Counted from the stretch's first letter, positions 52,401 through 60,073 are shown. The stretch: DNA of 60,073 bases from Paraburkholderia sp. CNPSo 3274 (GCF_024206475.1 NZ_JAMBPR010000058.1:1-60073), one strand, 5' to 3'. Program-made: numbers and translations. Notes: generated by a model not told the origin, from the sequence alone.

Positions 52401-52583
52401 GCCTACACGCTCATCGGCGGTACGTTCGCCGGGACGATTCTCACGCTGGTGTTCCTGCCGGCCATGTATTCCATCTGGTTCAAGATCAGGCCCGATAGTA
52501 CCGCTGGCTTGCGCAAAGATCGGCATGGGCAGGCGCAGCCTTCCGGGCAAACGCTGCAGGACGCGCTCGACGCGCGCAGTTAA
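49443..52583 (+). CDS. RND-family multidrug efflux pump, inner-membrane subunit
   Basis: A 1046-residue transporter of full family length with GTG start. It has 12 expected membrane helices in two repeats: the first starts ERSITLFLICLISLAGLVSF, the TM4 segment GSLILALGLLVDDAIIAIEM has the Asp-Asp pair (about residues 404-405) for proton relay, and later helices include LVGLIALSGILMRNTLILIG. Large periplasmic porter loops lie at about residues 40-330 and 560-860. AVNERSIT-like starts and IEKRMQEL segments fit the short-substrate HAE/MexW-like group. It is in an operon with the adaptor and the SDR. Substrate unknown. Confidence 0.95.
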   Translation: MSEGRFNLSALAVRERSITLFLICLISLAGLVSFFKLGRAEDPAFTIKVMTIVTAWPGATAQEMHDQVAEKIEKRMQELRWYDRTETYTRPGLAFTTLTLLDSTPPSDVQEQFYQARKKISDETANLPAGVIGPMVNDEYADVTFALFALKARGEPQRLLVRDAETLRQRLLHVPGVKKVDIIGEQSERIYVELSHDRLATLGVSPQDVFAALNGQNALTPAGSVETKGPEMFIRLDGAFDNLQKIRDTPVVAQGRTLKLSDIATVTRGYEDPATFMIRNNGEPALLLGIVMRDGWNGLDLGKALDSEVGAINAGLPLGMSLTKVTDQAVNIHSAVDEFMLKFFAALLVVMLVSFVSMGWRAGLVVAAAVPLTLAIVFVVMAATGKNFDRITLGSLILALGLLVDDAIIAIEMMVVKMEEGYSRVAASAYAWSHTAAPMLSGTLVTAVGFMPNGFARSTAGEYTSNMFWIVGIALIASWVVAVVFTPYLGVKMLHDFKKVEGGHDAIYDTPRYNRFRQLLTRVIARKWLVASSVVGLFALAILGMGVVKKQFFPISDRPEVLVEVQMPYGTSISQTSAAAAKVEAWLAKQKEARIVTAYIGQGAPRFYLAMGPELPDPSFAKIVARTDSQDERDALKERLRQAIANGLAPEARVRVTQLVFGPYSPFPVAYRVTGPDPDTLRGIAAKVQQVMESSPMMRTVNTDWGTRAPTLHFTLQQDRLQAVGLTSSAVAQQLQFLLTGVPVTAVREDIRTVQVMARSAGDVRLDPARLGDFTLAGANGQRIPLSQVGTVDVRMEEPIMRWRDRVPTITVRGDIADNLQPPDVSTAITSQLQPIIAKLPSGYRIEQAGSIEESAKATTAMLPLFPIMLAITLVIIILQVRSISAMVMVFMTSPLGLIGVVPTLILFRQPFGINALVGLIALSGILMRNTLILIGQIHQNQRAGLAPFRAIVEATVQRARPVILTAMAAILAFIPLTHSVFWGTLAYTLIGGTFAGTILTLVFLPAMYSIWFKIRPDSTAGLRKDRHGQAQPSGQTLQDALDARS

Positions 52584-52616
52584 AACATCATCAACTTCAC
52601 CTGAAGGGAGCTGTTC

Positions 52617-53423
52617 ATGTCGAAATCCACCGTTGTCGTTGTGACCGGGGTGTCATCGGGTATCGGACGCGCCACCGCCGAGAAGTTTGCCAGCCGGGGT
52701 TGCCGCGTATTTGGCACCGTGCGCAGCATTGCGAAAACAGCGTCATTGTCCGGCGTCGAGCTGGTCGAGATGGACGTTCGAAACGATGCTTCGGTTCAAT
52801 CAGGAATCCAGTCCATCATCGATCGTGCCAGGCGAATCGACGTGCTCGTCAACAATGCAGGAACGAGCATGATTGGCGCAGTGGAGGAAACTTCGACTGC
52901 CGAAGCTGCGGCCCTGTTCGACACCAATGTATTCGGCATCCTGCGCACGACACAGGCAGTACTCCCTCACATGCGAGAGCAACGTGGCGGAAGGATCGTC
53001 AATGTCAGTTCGGTGCTTGGCTTCTTGCCCGCCCCCTACATGGGCCTCTATTCGGCGTCCAAGCATGCGGTCGAAGGGCTGACTGAAACCCTGGACCATG
53101 AGGTGCGCCAGTTCGGCATACGCGCAACGCTGGTCGAACCGACTTTTACCAGGACCAGGCTCGACGTCAATGCGCCCCAGGCGGGTTTGAAAATCGCCGA
53201 CTATGACCGCGAGCGTGCCCTTGCATCGAGCGCAGTCGTGAACAGTGTCAAAGGTGCCCCCGAGCCCGGTAGCGTGGCAAACACAATTGTCGAAGCAGCG
53301 CTTGGGAGCTGGCGCATGCGTCGTACCCCGGCGGGTGAGGCCTCTCTGTTGAGCAAATTGCGGCGCTTCATGCCCTCCGGCCCCGTCGATTCAAGCTTGA
53401 GGAAAACATTCGGGCTTGCGTGA
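52617..53423 (+). CDS. SDR-family oxidoreductase (classical active site)
   Basis: A 268-residue SDR with TGVSSGIG (10-17), NNAG (79-82), Ser132 in NVSS, and Tyr145/Lys149 in YSASK, so the catalytic set is complete, unlike the two other SDRs in this window. The order VLVNNAGTSMIGAVEETS and a C-terminal extension (about 60 residues) fit the oxidoreductase group often annotated as retinol/steroid dehydrogenase-like. It lies 33 bases after the pump gene with GGGAG upstream of ATG 52617, so it is co-transcribed under TetR control. This suggests it modifies a pump substrate. Confidence 0.9.
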   Translation: MSKSTVVVVTGVSSGIGRATAEKFASRGCRVFGTVRSIAKTASLSGVELVEMDVRNDASVQSGIQSIIDRARRIDVLVNNAGTSMIGAVEETSTAEAAALFDTNVFGILRTTQAVLPHMREQRGGRIVNVSSVLGFLPAPYMGLYSASKHAVEGLTETLDHEVRQFGIRATLVEPTFTRTRLDVNAPQAGLKIADYDRERALASSAVVNSVKGAPEPGSVANTIVEAALGSWRMRRTPAGEASLLSKLRRFMPSGPVDSSLRKTFGLA

Positions 53424-53574
53424 AGCCTTACCTCGCGATGTAGCGCGGGCATGTCCGTCGCCCTCGCGCAATGACGAGCGTCCACCCTTACCCGGCTGGG
53501 CGGCCAGTCACGCCATGCATGCCGTTGCGAACAGGCTGCCTGCGCTTGCGCGCATATTCGCGCACCGCGCGTTC

Positions 53575-53602
53575 GTAAAACGGGGCAGACGTGTGCCTGC
53601 CC
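53575..53602 (-). terminator. Rho-independent terminator of the NRAMP-like gene
   Basis: Read on the minus strand, GGGCAG and CTGCCC arms with an 8-base loop are followed by CGTTTTA. It starts 9 bases past the stop codon at 53611. On the plus strand it could also end the efflux operon. Confidence 0.6.
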
Positions 53603-53610
53603 GATCCTGT

Positions 53611-55272
53611 TTAGTGAATGGCCATCTGCACGACCTTCACGATGACGAGACCCACTGCGACGACGAGGTAGGTGCGCAGCACGCCCATCCACACGCGTGT
53701 CGACAGCTTCAGGTGCTGCGGCGCCGGCAGGTCTTCGAGCGGCGACATGCGCCACGTGTTGCGCAACGCCTTGAGGGCAGGCTTGTTGAGCGGCAACGCA
53801 TCATCGGTGACAGCCCTGCCGCGCGATTTGCGCGAGAGTTCCACCGCGGCGTACACGGCCGCGGCCAGCCCGCATCCGCCCACGAGAATCTTGAGAATCG
53901 CTGCACCGCTGATATCCGGATACACGGTGGCCGCCGTCAGGATGATCGAGAGAACGACAAGGACAGCTATCACGGCGCCCGTGAAAATGTTCAGCTTCTT
54001 CGAGTTCACCCACGGGCCGAGGACAGCCTTGTCATTGCACAACAGCAGCAGGAACACAGTTGCGCTCGGGAGCAGCACGCCCGCGAGCGTCTGCACGGCT
54101 TCGGTCAGGAGGCCAAGCGGGCTGCCCGGCATCAGCACGAGGGCGGCAGCGAGCGCAATAATGCCGAAGTAGACGAGATAGAAGCCCTTCGCGTCGAGCA
54201 CGCTGCGATGCAGTGAGTGTTTGACCTTGAACACATCGCCGATCGCGTAGGCGGTCGAGAGCGAAACAGCGGCAGCGCCGATGATCGACGCGTCGAGGAG
54301 CGCGACGGCGAAGATCGTGGCCGAGGTCTGGCCGACGTATTTGTGCAGACCCGCAATCACGCCACCCGCATCGGTGAAGTTGCCGAACTCGGGCTTGCTG
54401 TCAAAGAGCGCGGCCGTGAAGGCCATCATCGCCACAGCGCCGATGATCACGAACGCGATGCCGATCCAGAGGTCAGCCTTTTCGTACTTCATGAAGCGCG
54501 GCGTAATGCGCTTGTCGATCACATAGCTTTGCTGGAAGAACAGCTGCCACGGTGCGACGGTCGTGCCGACGATGCCGATGACGAGCAGCATCACATCGGA
54601 GAGCCTGGAATTCTTCGGCCAGGTCGGCACGAAGAAGTCGCGCGCGATGACGCCGACAGGCGGGTGGATCGACACGAGTACCGGGATCAGCAAAAGGCTC
54701 AACAGGCACAGCACGATCGCGAAGCGTTCGAAGCGCCGGAAATCACCGGTACTGACCGCGGCCATCGTCAGGACTGCGGCGATGCAGACGCCGAGAACCT
54801 TCGAGACACCGAGGAAGTCGAGTGCAAACGTAATGCCGATGAACTCGGTGACGATCGTGAGGGCGTTGAGCAGAAAGAGGTCAATGACGCTGAAGGCGCC
54901 CCAGAACTTGCCGAAGCGTTCGAAGATAAGGCGTGCGTGACCAACGCCGGTCACGGCGCCCAGGCGCAGGACCATTTCCTGATTGACGTAGAGAACGGGG
55001 ATCAGGAGGGCGAGCGTCCAGAGCAGCGACGTGCCGTAGTTCTGGCCGGCTTGCGTATAGGTACCGAACGCGCCGGCGTCGTTATCGCCGACCATGACGA
55101 TGAGGCCGGGGCCAAGGATGGCCAGCAGCGTGCGCAGACGCGCCATCCAGTTGCTGCGCGGAGCGGTGTCGTGGTGGGCGATCGTGCCGAAGGCGCCCTT
55201 GATATCGCCGACGTGCGCGTCGTCGAGCACAGCGGCACGGCGCGGCGCGATGTTTGCAGGTGTAGTGGACAT
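53611..55272 (-). CDS. NRAMP-family divalent metal transporter, non-canonical
   Basis: A 553-residue inner-membrane transporter with about 11-12 hydrophobic segments. The TM1 motif is GDNDAG where classical Mn/Fe NRAMPs have DPGN. The TM6 region reads GTTVAPWQLFFQQS rather than the MPH motif. This divergence is known for NRAMP-related clades, some of which move Mg or other ions. Metal choice is therefore open. The N-terminus has about 45 hydrophilic residues. Upstream on the same strand are two small ORFs (55399-55548 and 55659-55730), possibly leader or regulatory. No Mn riboswitch was recognised by eye. Confidence 0.85.
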   Translation of the reverse strand: MSTTPANIAPRRAAVLDDAHVGDIKGAFGTIAHHDTAPRSNWMARLRTLLAILGPGLIVMVGDNDAGAFGTYTQAGQNYGTSLLWTLALLIPVLYVNQEMVLRLGAVTGVGHARLIFERFGKFWGAFSVIDLFLLNALTIVTEFIGITFALDFLGVSKVLGVCIAAVLTMAAVSTGDFRRFERFAIVLCLLSLLLIPVLVSIHPPVGVIARDFFVPTWPKNSRLSDVMLLVIGIVGTTVAPWQLFFQQSYVIDKRITPRFMKYEKADLWIGIAFVIIGAVAMMAFTAALFDSKPEFGNFTDAGGVIAGLHKYVGQTSATIFAVALLDASIIGAAAVSLSTAYAIGDVFKVKHSLHRSVLDAKGFYLVYFGIIALAAALVLMPGSPLGLLTEAVQTLAGVLLPSATVFLLLLCNDKAVLGPWVNSKKLNIFTGAVIAVLVVLSIILTAATVYPDISGAAILKILVGGCGLAAAVYAAVELSRKSRGRAVTDDALPLNKPALKALRNTWRMSPLEDLPAPQHLKLSTRVWMGVLRTYLVVAVGLVIVKVVQMAIH

Positions 55273-55398
55273 TTGAAGTTATTCCTTATCGGTAACGCTC
55301 TAAATCGTTGCTGAAAAGCGTGGCCCTGCCCTGCCCTATGCCGGTGTTCGAGCCTGTGTCTGATCGAATGTGCAGGCAGGCGGCCACGCCAGGCAGTG

Positions 55399-55548
55399 TT
55401 AGTAAGCGAGCTTCCTGAGCGCCGCCCGGACGGCGGCGACCACGCGGGCCGATAGGTACGAACGGCCGTCGAGCGCCAGCATGTCGTTGTAGTGCCTGCG
55501 AGCATCTTCGACGCGCGGGAGTTGCGAAACGAGGAGTGCGAAGTGCAT
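55399..55548 (-). CDS. Small protein (49 aa) upstream of the NRAMP-like gene
   Basis: An uninterrupted 49-codon frame starting at ATG 55548 with a perfect GGAGGA 6 bases upstream. It encodes MHFALLVSQLPRVEDARRHY, NDMLALDGRSYLSARVVAAV and a basic, helical end RAALRKLAY. It lies 127 bases before the transporter start on the same strand, so it is probably on the transporter mRNA. I do not know homologues. Possible roles are a leader peptide, a transporter-regulating small protein or an independent cytosolic peptide. Confidence 0.6.
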   Translation of the reverse strand: MHFALLVSQLPRVEDARRHYNDMLALDGRSYLSARVVAAVRAALRKLAY

Positions 55549-55658
55549 GGTGATTCCTCCAATAGCTTGAAACGTGGCGCCTTCGACCGGGCCTTTCGTT
55601 TCAGTTCACACGGACCGAAGTGCTCGAGCGTGTGGGAGGAACGTGTGCGGCCAGGATG

Positions 55659-55730
55659 TCAGGCGGAGAAAGCGGCGTTCAGCGAGAACGCACAGCGAGT
55701 CGTACAGGAACAAGGCTCAGGGTCGGGCAT
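55659..55730 (-). CDS. Possible Cys-containing leader peptide (23 aa)
   Basis: Minus-strand ATG 55730 preceded by AGAGGAG encodes 23 residues (MPDPEPCSCTTRCAFSLNAA plus three). It has three Cys in a CSCxxxC pattern and a good ribosome binding site. It is 110 bases upstream of the 49-aa ORF. It could be a sensing leader or chance. Confidence 0.35.
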   Translation of the reverse strand: MPDPEPCSCTTRCAFSLNAAFSA

Positions 55731-56474
55731 CGTGAACTCCTCTGTCGTTTGCGTCCGATTCACGTCGAATGGACGTGGGTAACCGCACGCCGGCTCCGCG
55801 CGACATTCGGTGCGCGAAATCGGCGTGATCATGCGGCGCCACGAGCCAAAGGCTCGACGCGCCGGGCCATCTGGACGCATGCGCGATACAACGCACGCGT
55901 CAATGACGGCGGACAATCGAAAAGATGCGCGGGGGAAATACTGTGGAAGCTACTGCGGCGCGCACCGTCTGCCTGCTGGCAGGACGGCGGCTAGGGAAGA
56001 ATCCAGGCGGGCGTCGTGCCGGTCAGGCAGAAAAACTGTTCGAAGGTCGACTACTGCAACTGTCCAAGGCATATGCCCCTTTCGTGGAAACAGGCGAATT
56101 CTAGTGACGACGCGCGAGCCGAGTCAACGAGTATTTCGAAGATTTTTCTTTCGACTCCGTTACTGCCAGTGGATGCAAATCATTCGCAGACCTCTTCGTT
56201 TCAGGATAGACGGTTGCCCGCGAGTGTATGTTGTACATGTGCGACGCGGAGCGCGCTCCTGTTCCTCACTGAATGCCACCGACCGGGCACGAGCTGTTGT
56301 GCTCTGCATCCATCTTCAATCTACTAAGCACACTGCGACTTCAAAACCCGCGATCAGGCACGAGCCAGTCTGTTCGAATATATGGAGGTGTTCTTCTGCC
56401 CTTTGAAACATTGACCAACGCCAAATTCAAGGTGTCCACGCTTCGTGGGTAAGATCATGTTGAACCCAAAGGGG
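55731..56474. other. About 740 bases without a supported gene
   Basis: Frames are short and low in coding character. The proximal part should contain the promoter of the small-ORF/NRAMP transcript; the distal part follows the Cache-domain gene. Confidence 0.4.
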
Positions 56475-56957
56475 CTACCAGGGATAGAATCCCGAACCCA
56501 CCAGACCAGGAACTCCATCGATCGTCACGGCCTTCACGTAGGTCCATTTCTGCGATGGCTGGGTCTGCCCAGGTTTCGGGGACATGTAGTCGACCCATCC
56601 CGATCCACTGGTCTTGGCCGTCTGAATCATGGCGTCGTGAAACAACTTGCCATTGACATCTTTCTGACCGCTGACCTTCGTCCCCTCGCGCGCTGGGATG
56701 CCCGTATTCAACAAGACATTCGACTCAAGGTCGTATACGAACACATATGTGTCACCGTGCAACCACTCCGAGTCCTTTACTCTGAACTCGGAAAAAGCTG
56801 CCTTACCTTTACTGTCGATCAACGCGGCGGCTTTGTTGACTAGCGCTTCGACTTGTCTCGCCTGCTCGGATGGGGGAGGAGACGATTGAGCAAATGATGC
56901 GGTGCCGGGCAAGCCCGAAAAAAGCAAGAGACCGAGCAAGAACGCTTTCATCTTCAT
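56475..56957 (-). CDS. Periplasmic Cache-domain protein
   Basis: A 160-residue exported protein: signal peptide MKMKAFLLGLLLFSGLPGTA then SFAQ, followed by a single Cache-like domain. Domain segments are ARQVEALVNKAAALIDSKGK, AAFSEFRVKDSEWLHGDTYV, FVYDLESNVLLNTGIPAREG, DVNGKLFHDAMIQTAKTSGS and GWVDYMSPKPG. The domain normally senses small ligands in chemoreceptors and kinases; here it stands alone and soluble. ATG 56957 has GGAGG 7 bases upstream. It could deliver ligands to a receptor or buffer them. Confidence 0.85.
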   Translation of the reverse strand: MKMKAFLLGLLLFSGLPGTASFAQSSPPPSEQARQVEALVNKAAALIDSKGKAAFSEFRVKDSEWLHGDTYVFVYDLESNVLLNTGIPAREGTKVSGQKDVNGKLFHDAMIQTAKTSGSGWVDYMSPKPGQTQPSQKWTYVKAVTIDGVPGLVGSGFYPW

Positions 56958-57204
56958 GACATCACCTCCAGCGGTGGACATTGTGGCCGTGTGCGCGCAT
57001 GCAGAGCTGACGCCGGGAATTTCTGGCCAGCCTGATTGATAGCCAGGAAAGCCGCAATACCGTGAAAGTGCGCGCCGCCCGGCATACGGGCTACCTGATC
57101 GAGCGGTACTAAAACAAATCATTTCCGCTGCGGCCCATCATGCTCCAGTATTGGTGCAAAGGCTGGGGCACGGGATCAAAGGGTCATCACTGCGGGAGAC
57201 GGCG
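56958..57204. other. Divergent intergenic region
   Basis: It lies between the minus-strand Cache gene and the plus-strand nitronate monooxygenase. No gene or clear boxes were found. Confidence 0.4.
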
Positions 57205-58197
57205 ATGTTCGAGCGATACGAGCGACTGGCGAAGCAACTCGGTGTGGACCATCCGGTGCTGCTCGCACCGATGGATCTGGTGGCAGACGGCAAGCTCGCG
57301 GCGGCCGTGACGAAGGCGGGCGGATTCGGCCTCATCGGCGGAGGCTACGGCGACGAGGCGTGGCTGCGCAAGCAGTTCGCCGCCGCTTGCGGCGCGCGGG
57401 TCGGCGTGGGTTTCATCACATGGAGCCTGTCGCGGCGGCCGCACCTGCTCGACGTCGCCATCGAGCATGCGCCAGCCGCGATCATGTTTTCGTTCGGCGA
57501 CGCGAGCGCGCACATCGGGACGACGAAGCTTGCCGGCATTCTCGCCATCTGCCAGGTTCAAACGGCGGCGATGGCCCGCGAGGCTGTCGATTGCGGCGCC
57601 GATATCGTCGTCGCGCAAGGCGCCGAAGGCGGCGGTCATGGTATCGCTTGCAGCACGATCTCGCTCGTTCCGGCAGTCGTCGACGCCGTCGGCGAGCGCG
57701 TGCCCGTGGTGGCGGCCGGCGGAATCGCGGACGGCCGCGGCTTCGCAGCGGCCGTCGCGCTTGGCGCGTCCGGCATCCTGATGGGCACGCGCTTCTACGC
57801 GAGCGAAGAAGCGAGCGGTGACGACGAAGCGAAGCGGCGCATCGTCGAATGCAAGGGCGGCGAGGAAACCGTGCGCGGCATCCTGTTCGACATGGCGCGC
57901 AACAACGTCTGGCCAGCACCGTACACGGGGCGCGTGTTACGCAACGCGTTTTCGGAGAAGTGGGCCGGACGCGAGCGCGAGCTGTTGCAGCAGTTGCACG
58001 TCGAGCATCCGCGCTATATGGAGGCGCGCGCCACACGGCAGTACGACCTGGCGGCCGTGATCGCCGGCGAGTCGGCGGCGTTGATCCGCGAGGTGCTGCC
58101 GGCCGGGACGATCGTCGCAAATGTCGTCAGGGAAATGGATGCGATTCTCGGGTATTCGTCGTACAAAGCGCGGCGAGCATCAACTGCCTCAACTTAA
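57205..58197 (+). CDS. Nitronate monooxygenase-family flavoprotein
   Basis: A 330-residue TIM-barrel FMN enzyme of the NMO/2-nitropropane dioxygenase family: HPVLLAPMDLVADGKLAAAV, AGGFGLIGGGYGDEAWLRKQ, GADIVVAQGAEGGGHG (FMN phosphate region), VPVVAAGGIADGRGFAAAVA, LGASGILMGTRFYASEEA and a C-terminal helical part. These enzymes oxidise nitronates such as propionate-3-nitronate to prevent respiratory poisoning, or act as FMN-dependent enoyl reductases. I choose ATG 57205, after GGGAGACGG, because the family similarity starts there. Monocistronic, running up to the intron end. Confidence 0.9.
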   Translation: MFERYERLAKQLGVDHPVLLAPMDLVADGKLAAAVTKAGGFGLIGGGYGDEAWLRKQFAAACGARVGVGFITWSLSRRPHLLDVAIEHAPAAIMFSFGDASAHIGTTKLAGILAICQVQTAAMAREAVDCGADIVVAQGAEGGGHGIACSTISLVPAVVDAVGERVPVVAAGGIADGRGFAAAVALGASGILMGTRFYASEEASGDDEAKRRIVECKGGEETVRGILFDMARNNVWPAPYTGRVLRNAFSEKWAGRERELLQQLHVEHPRYMEARATRQYDLAAVIAGESAALIREVLPAGTIVANVVREMDAILGYSSYKARRASTAST

Positions 58198-58334
58198 TCG
58201 CTGCCGGTGTGTCGCCTTCGGTAGAGTCGAGTTGTGGCGCGGTAGCAGTAGGTTCGGTTTGTCTGTTTCCGCCCCTTTCGTCTGGCGGTGCCCGAGTATC
58301 CTTGCCTTAACCCCGTTTCCACAACCCGCTCATC

Positions 58335-58367
58335 GAACCGGACATGCAGATCTCCCGCATCCGGCTC
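58335..58367 (-). ncRNA. Group II intron domain V
   Basis: GAGCCGGATG pairs with TGTCCGGTTC around an inner GCGG/CTGC stem and a GAGAT loop. This is the 33-34-nt catalytic domain V hairpin, located directly after the reverse-transcriptase frame as in intact introns. The AGC triad is present at its base (GAGCC). Confidence 0.75.
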
Positions 58368-58401
58368 TCGGACAAGACATCACGCCTTCGTACACGGCAA
58401 G

Positions 58402-59574
58402 TTACTGCCAAGGACCTTGTAGACGAACGAGACCAAAGTGCCCGTAGAGGTGCGAGGGTGGATAGCGGTTCAATTTGCCAATCAGCTCCGTGGTGTCCAT
58501 CCACGTCATCGAAGCGGCGGTCAGCGCATGAACCTTCTCAACCATACGCCGGATACTCTTCTTCGACGGGCGCATGCCCATACGGGCCTGGCCAGTCGTC
58601 GCTGAGTACATCCGCCCAAACGTGTAACCCAGGAAGTCGAATTCGCCTTCCGGCACCTTGCAGATTCGTGTCTTCTCCTCGTTGACCGTCAACTTCAGTT
58701 TGTCCATGATCTCGCGCATTCGTGACAAGGCTTCCTCAGCCTTCCCTTTCTTGCACAGGATCACCAGATCGTCCGCGTAGGTCACGATGCGACTGCCAAG
58801 ACTGCGCTGAAGTCCGAGCTTCTTCCACGCCAGCACAAACCGGCGCATGTAAATATTTGCCAGCAGTGGTGAGATGGGTGAACCTTGCGGAATGCCACGT
58901 CTGCTGTCTCTGGACTCCGTCGTACGTTTCTTCCGGCCTCGGTCATCGGTTTCTTCCACGGGGCACTCCAACCACATCCTGATCAGATGCAGCACGCGCC
59001 GATCGACGATGCGTCGCGCAAGCGACAGCATCAGTTCGGCGTGTGGAATACTTCCGAAGTAGTCCGCAAGGTCGGCATCAACAACGTCCGTTTGCCCTCG
59101 ATGCAGCCGTTCCTCCACCTCGATCACCGCCTGCTGGGCGTTTCGCCCCGGCCGGTAAGCGTACTGCTCTGGCGGAAGGTCCGCTTCGAAGATCGGTTCG
59201 AGCACCAGCATCGCTGCTGTCATGCACACCCGATCCCGCAGGGTCGAGATGCCCAGTGGCCTCAACTTGCCATTGGCCTTCGGGATAAACACTCTTCTGA
59301 TAGGGTCCGGCCGGTAAGTCTCCTGCCTGAGCGTAAGCGCCAGTTCACCGAGCCACTTCTGCACCCCGTACGCCTCGACCTCCGCGAAGTCCTGCCGATC
59401 GACACCCGGTGCGCCCCTGTTCGAGCGGCACTGGGCATACGCATGCGCCAGCACATTCTCGCGATAGATCTTGTCGTACAGCGCGTAGAAGCGATACCCG
59501 GCTTCTGCCTTCGCTTTCGCGTGTAACGCCATCTGCAGCTTCTGAACACGAATCGGAGTTGATAGGTTGCCCAA
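58402..59574 (-). CDS. ltrA: Group II intron reverse transcriptase with deleted maturase (X) domain
   Basis: About 390 residues. RT motifs are in order: RFYALYDKIYRENVLAHAY, GAPGVDRQDFAEVE, IPKANGKLRPLGISTLRDRV, EQYAYRPGRNAQQA, DVVDADLADYFGSIPH (motif A), GIPQGSPISPLLANIYM, TYADDLVILCK (YADD active site), and the thumb region. After TTELIGKLNR the sequence jumps to YPPSHLYGHFGLVRL, so about 45 residues of the X/maturase domain are missing. The end (QGPWQ) is shifted compared with the usual RLxRLGRDVPW tail. The start is uncertain: TTG 59574, ATG 59532, or further upstream to 59718. Confidence 0.82.
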   Translation of the reverse strand: MGNLSTPIRVQKLQMALHAKAKAEAGYRFYALYDKIYRENVLAHAYAQCRSNRGAPGVDRQDFAEVEAYGVQKWLGELALTLRQETYRPDPIRRVFIPKANGKLRPLGISTLRDRVCMTAAMLVLEPIFEADLPPEQYAYRPGRNAQQAVIEVEERLHRGQTDVVDADLADYFGSIPHAELMLSLARRIVDRRVLHLIRMWLECPVEETDDRGRKKRTTESRDSRRGIPQGSPISPLLANIYMRRFVLAWKKLGLQRSLGSRIVTYADDLVILCKKGKAEEALSRMREIMDKLKLTVNEEKTRICKVPEGEFDFLGYTFGRMYSATTGQARMGMRPSKKSIRRMVEKVHALTAASMTWMDTTELIGKLNRYPPSHLYGHFGLVRLQGPWQ

Positions 59575-60073
59575 TCTCCACGTCCTCACTACGTATTGCG
59601 TCTGTCTTGAACTGAGGCCCCTTCCCTCCACCAGCATTACACCGGCTTCAACGGTAATACGGGCCTCTCCGTCACCCCAAGGCGCCCGGCCTGTCCCTCG
59701 CGGGCTCCGGTTGGTCATCCCTGACCACGCCAGGGGGCTTCCCGTGTTGCGTACGCTTTCCTTGTGTACATGCTGTCGCCACTACCCCGGCACAGCGACT
59801 GGGCGTCCTGCCTGCTCGTTCACCCAGCCGTATCAGCCTTCCCCGACATGGCTTTCGGGTCGGCCTGTGCATCGACGTTTTCGAGGCTTGCTCGGCGTTC
59901 ACTCGCGTTACGGCCTGCACACTCGCGCTGTCACCGTATTTCGTGACACGCTTCACCGAAGGCTTCAACCGCTTCGTTACCTCCACGATTGCTCCGGTTG
60001 CTTCCGGCTGGAGCGGTTGCCGGGTGGGGCTTTCACCCACTGGAAAAGCGCCGCCTTGTCACGGCGCACGCCA

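Larger units (their letters stand above)
58316..60069 (-). mobile_element. Degenerate group II intron
   Basis: On the minus strand the element starts with GTGCG (60069-60065), the consensus 5' splice end. It carries an intron-type 5' RNA of about 450 bases, a reverse-transcriptase gene, then domain V (58335-58367: GAGCCGGATGCGG, loop GAGATC, TGCATGTCCGGTTC). Domain VI begins (GATGAGCGGGTTGTGGAAAC) but I cannot find its complementary 3' strand, so the end seems lost at about 58316. With the damaged maturase domain, splicing and mobility are unlikely. Confidence 0.8.

Noticed and set aside
54217..55314. 365-codon open frame on the plus strand
   Set aside because: It is antisense to the NRAMP-like gene and extremely rich in Asp/Glu/Arg/His, typical of a shadow frame.
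55560..55800. Manganese (yybP-ykoY) or magnesium riboswitch upstream of the NRAMP-like gene
   Set aside because: I could not find the conserved core motifs by eye. A covariance search would be decisive.
59672..60040. 122-codon minus-strand frame upstream of the reverse transcriptase
   Set aside because: It covers the structured 5' RNA of the group II intron, not a protein gene.
1..60073. CRISPR arrays, tRNA or rRNA genes, replication origin
   Set aside because: No regularly spaced repeats, no recognisable tRNA/rRNA sequence and no iterons or rep gene were seen.

Overview
The window looks like an accessory region (plasmid, secondary replicon or genomic island) of a Burkholderiales bacterium, most likely Paraburkholderia, Caballeronia or Burkholderia. 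This is inferred from the high GC content, the codon use and the protein families: NodT-type RND efflux, GlxA-type and LysR regulators, BON-domain periplasmic proteins, Tat-exported epoxide hydrolases and ISL3/IS3/IS5/IS6/IS21/ISNCY remnants. No rRNA, tRNA, CRISPR array or replication origin was recognised. Many genes are broken, and several families occur as an intact plus a decayed copy.

Layout. 1-7.9 kb is a gene graveyard: an IS3 end, a GlcG-like fragment, a small secreted protein, an internally deleted epoxide hydrolase, a BON protein, pieces of a two-component system, a truncated LysR gene, IS fragments (ISNCY, IS5, IS21), a CSS-motif sensor pseudogene and a universal stress gene interrupted by IS21 sequence. 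8.4-10.8 kb carries the second, inverted copy of the FixJ/receiver/LysR block. 11-13.7 kb holds a beta-carbonic anhydrase, further remnants and a VOC protein. 13.97-15.67 kb is an SDR plus substrate-binding-protein pair that looks foreign. It is followed by a complete ISL3 element (16.1-17.5 kb) with an 8-bp target duplication.

17.8-30.9 kb is a stress and detoxification region: a second small secreted protein, DoxX, a cNMP-binding/thioredoxin-reductase-like fusion, an MmgE/PrpD protein, a tautomerase with an SDR, two Tat-signal alpha/beta hydrolases, an HMA-like protein, a second BON protein, an aldo/keto reductase and an NTF2-like protein. 31-36 kb has a VapBC toxin-antitoxin pair, an integrase remnant, a GH19 lysozyme/chitinase coupled to a membrane protein, and a broken DUF2235 (Tle1-like) lipase. 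37-41 kb contains WrbA, small envelope proteins and a deleted IS6 derivative.

41-45.8 kb is a xenobiotic-response cluster: NmrA-like protein, hydrolase remnant, aldo/keto reductase and Tat-exported hydrolase, divergent from a GlxA-family regulator. 46-53.4 kb is a complete tripartite RND efflux locus with a divergent TetR regulator, two matching operators and a trailing SDR. 53.6-58.2 kb has an NRAMP-related transporter preceded by two small ORFs, a Cache-domain protein and a nitronate monooxygenase. 58.3-60.07 kb is a degenerate group II intron.

Working together: most intact genes fit handling of reactive electrophiles, redox stress, toxic organics and metals. The abundance of IS pieces and half-deleted duplicates suggests repeated gain, duplication and loss. 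Function assignments rest on motif recognition by eye; no database search was run.
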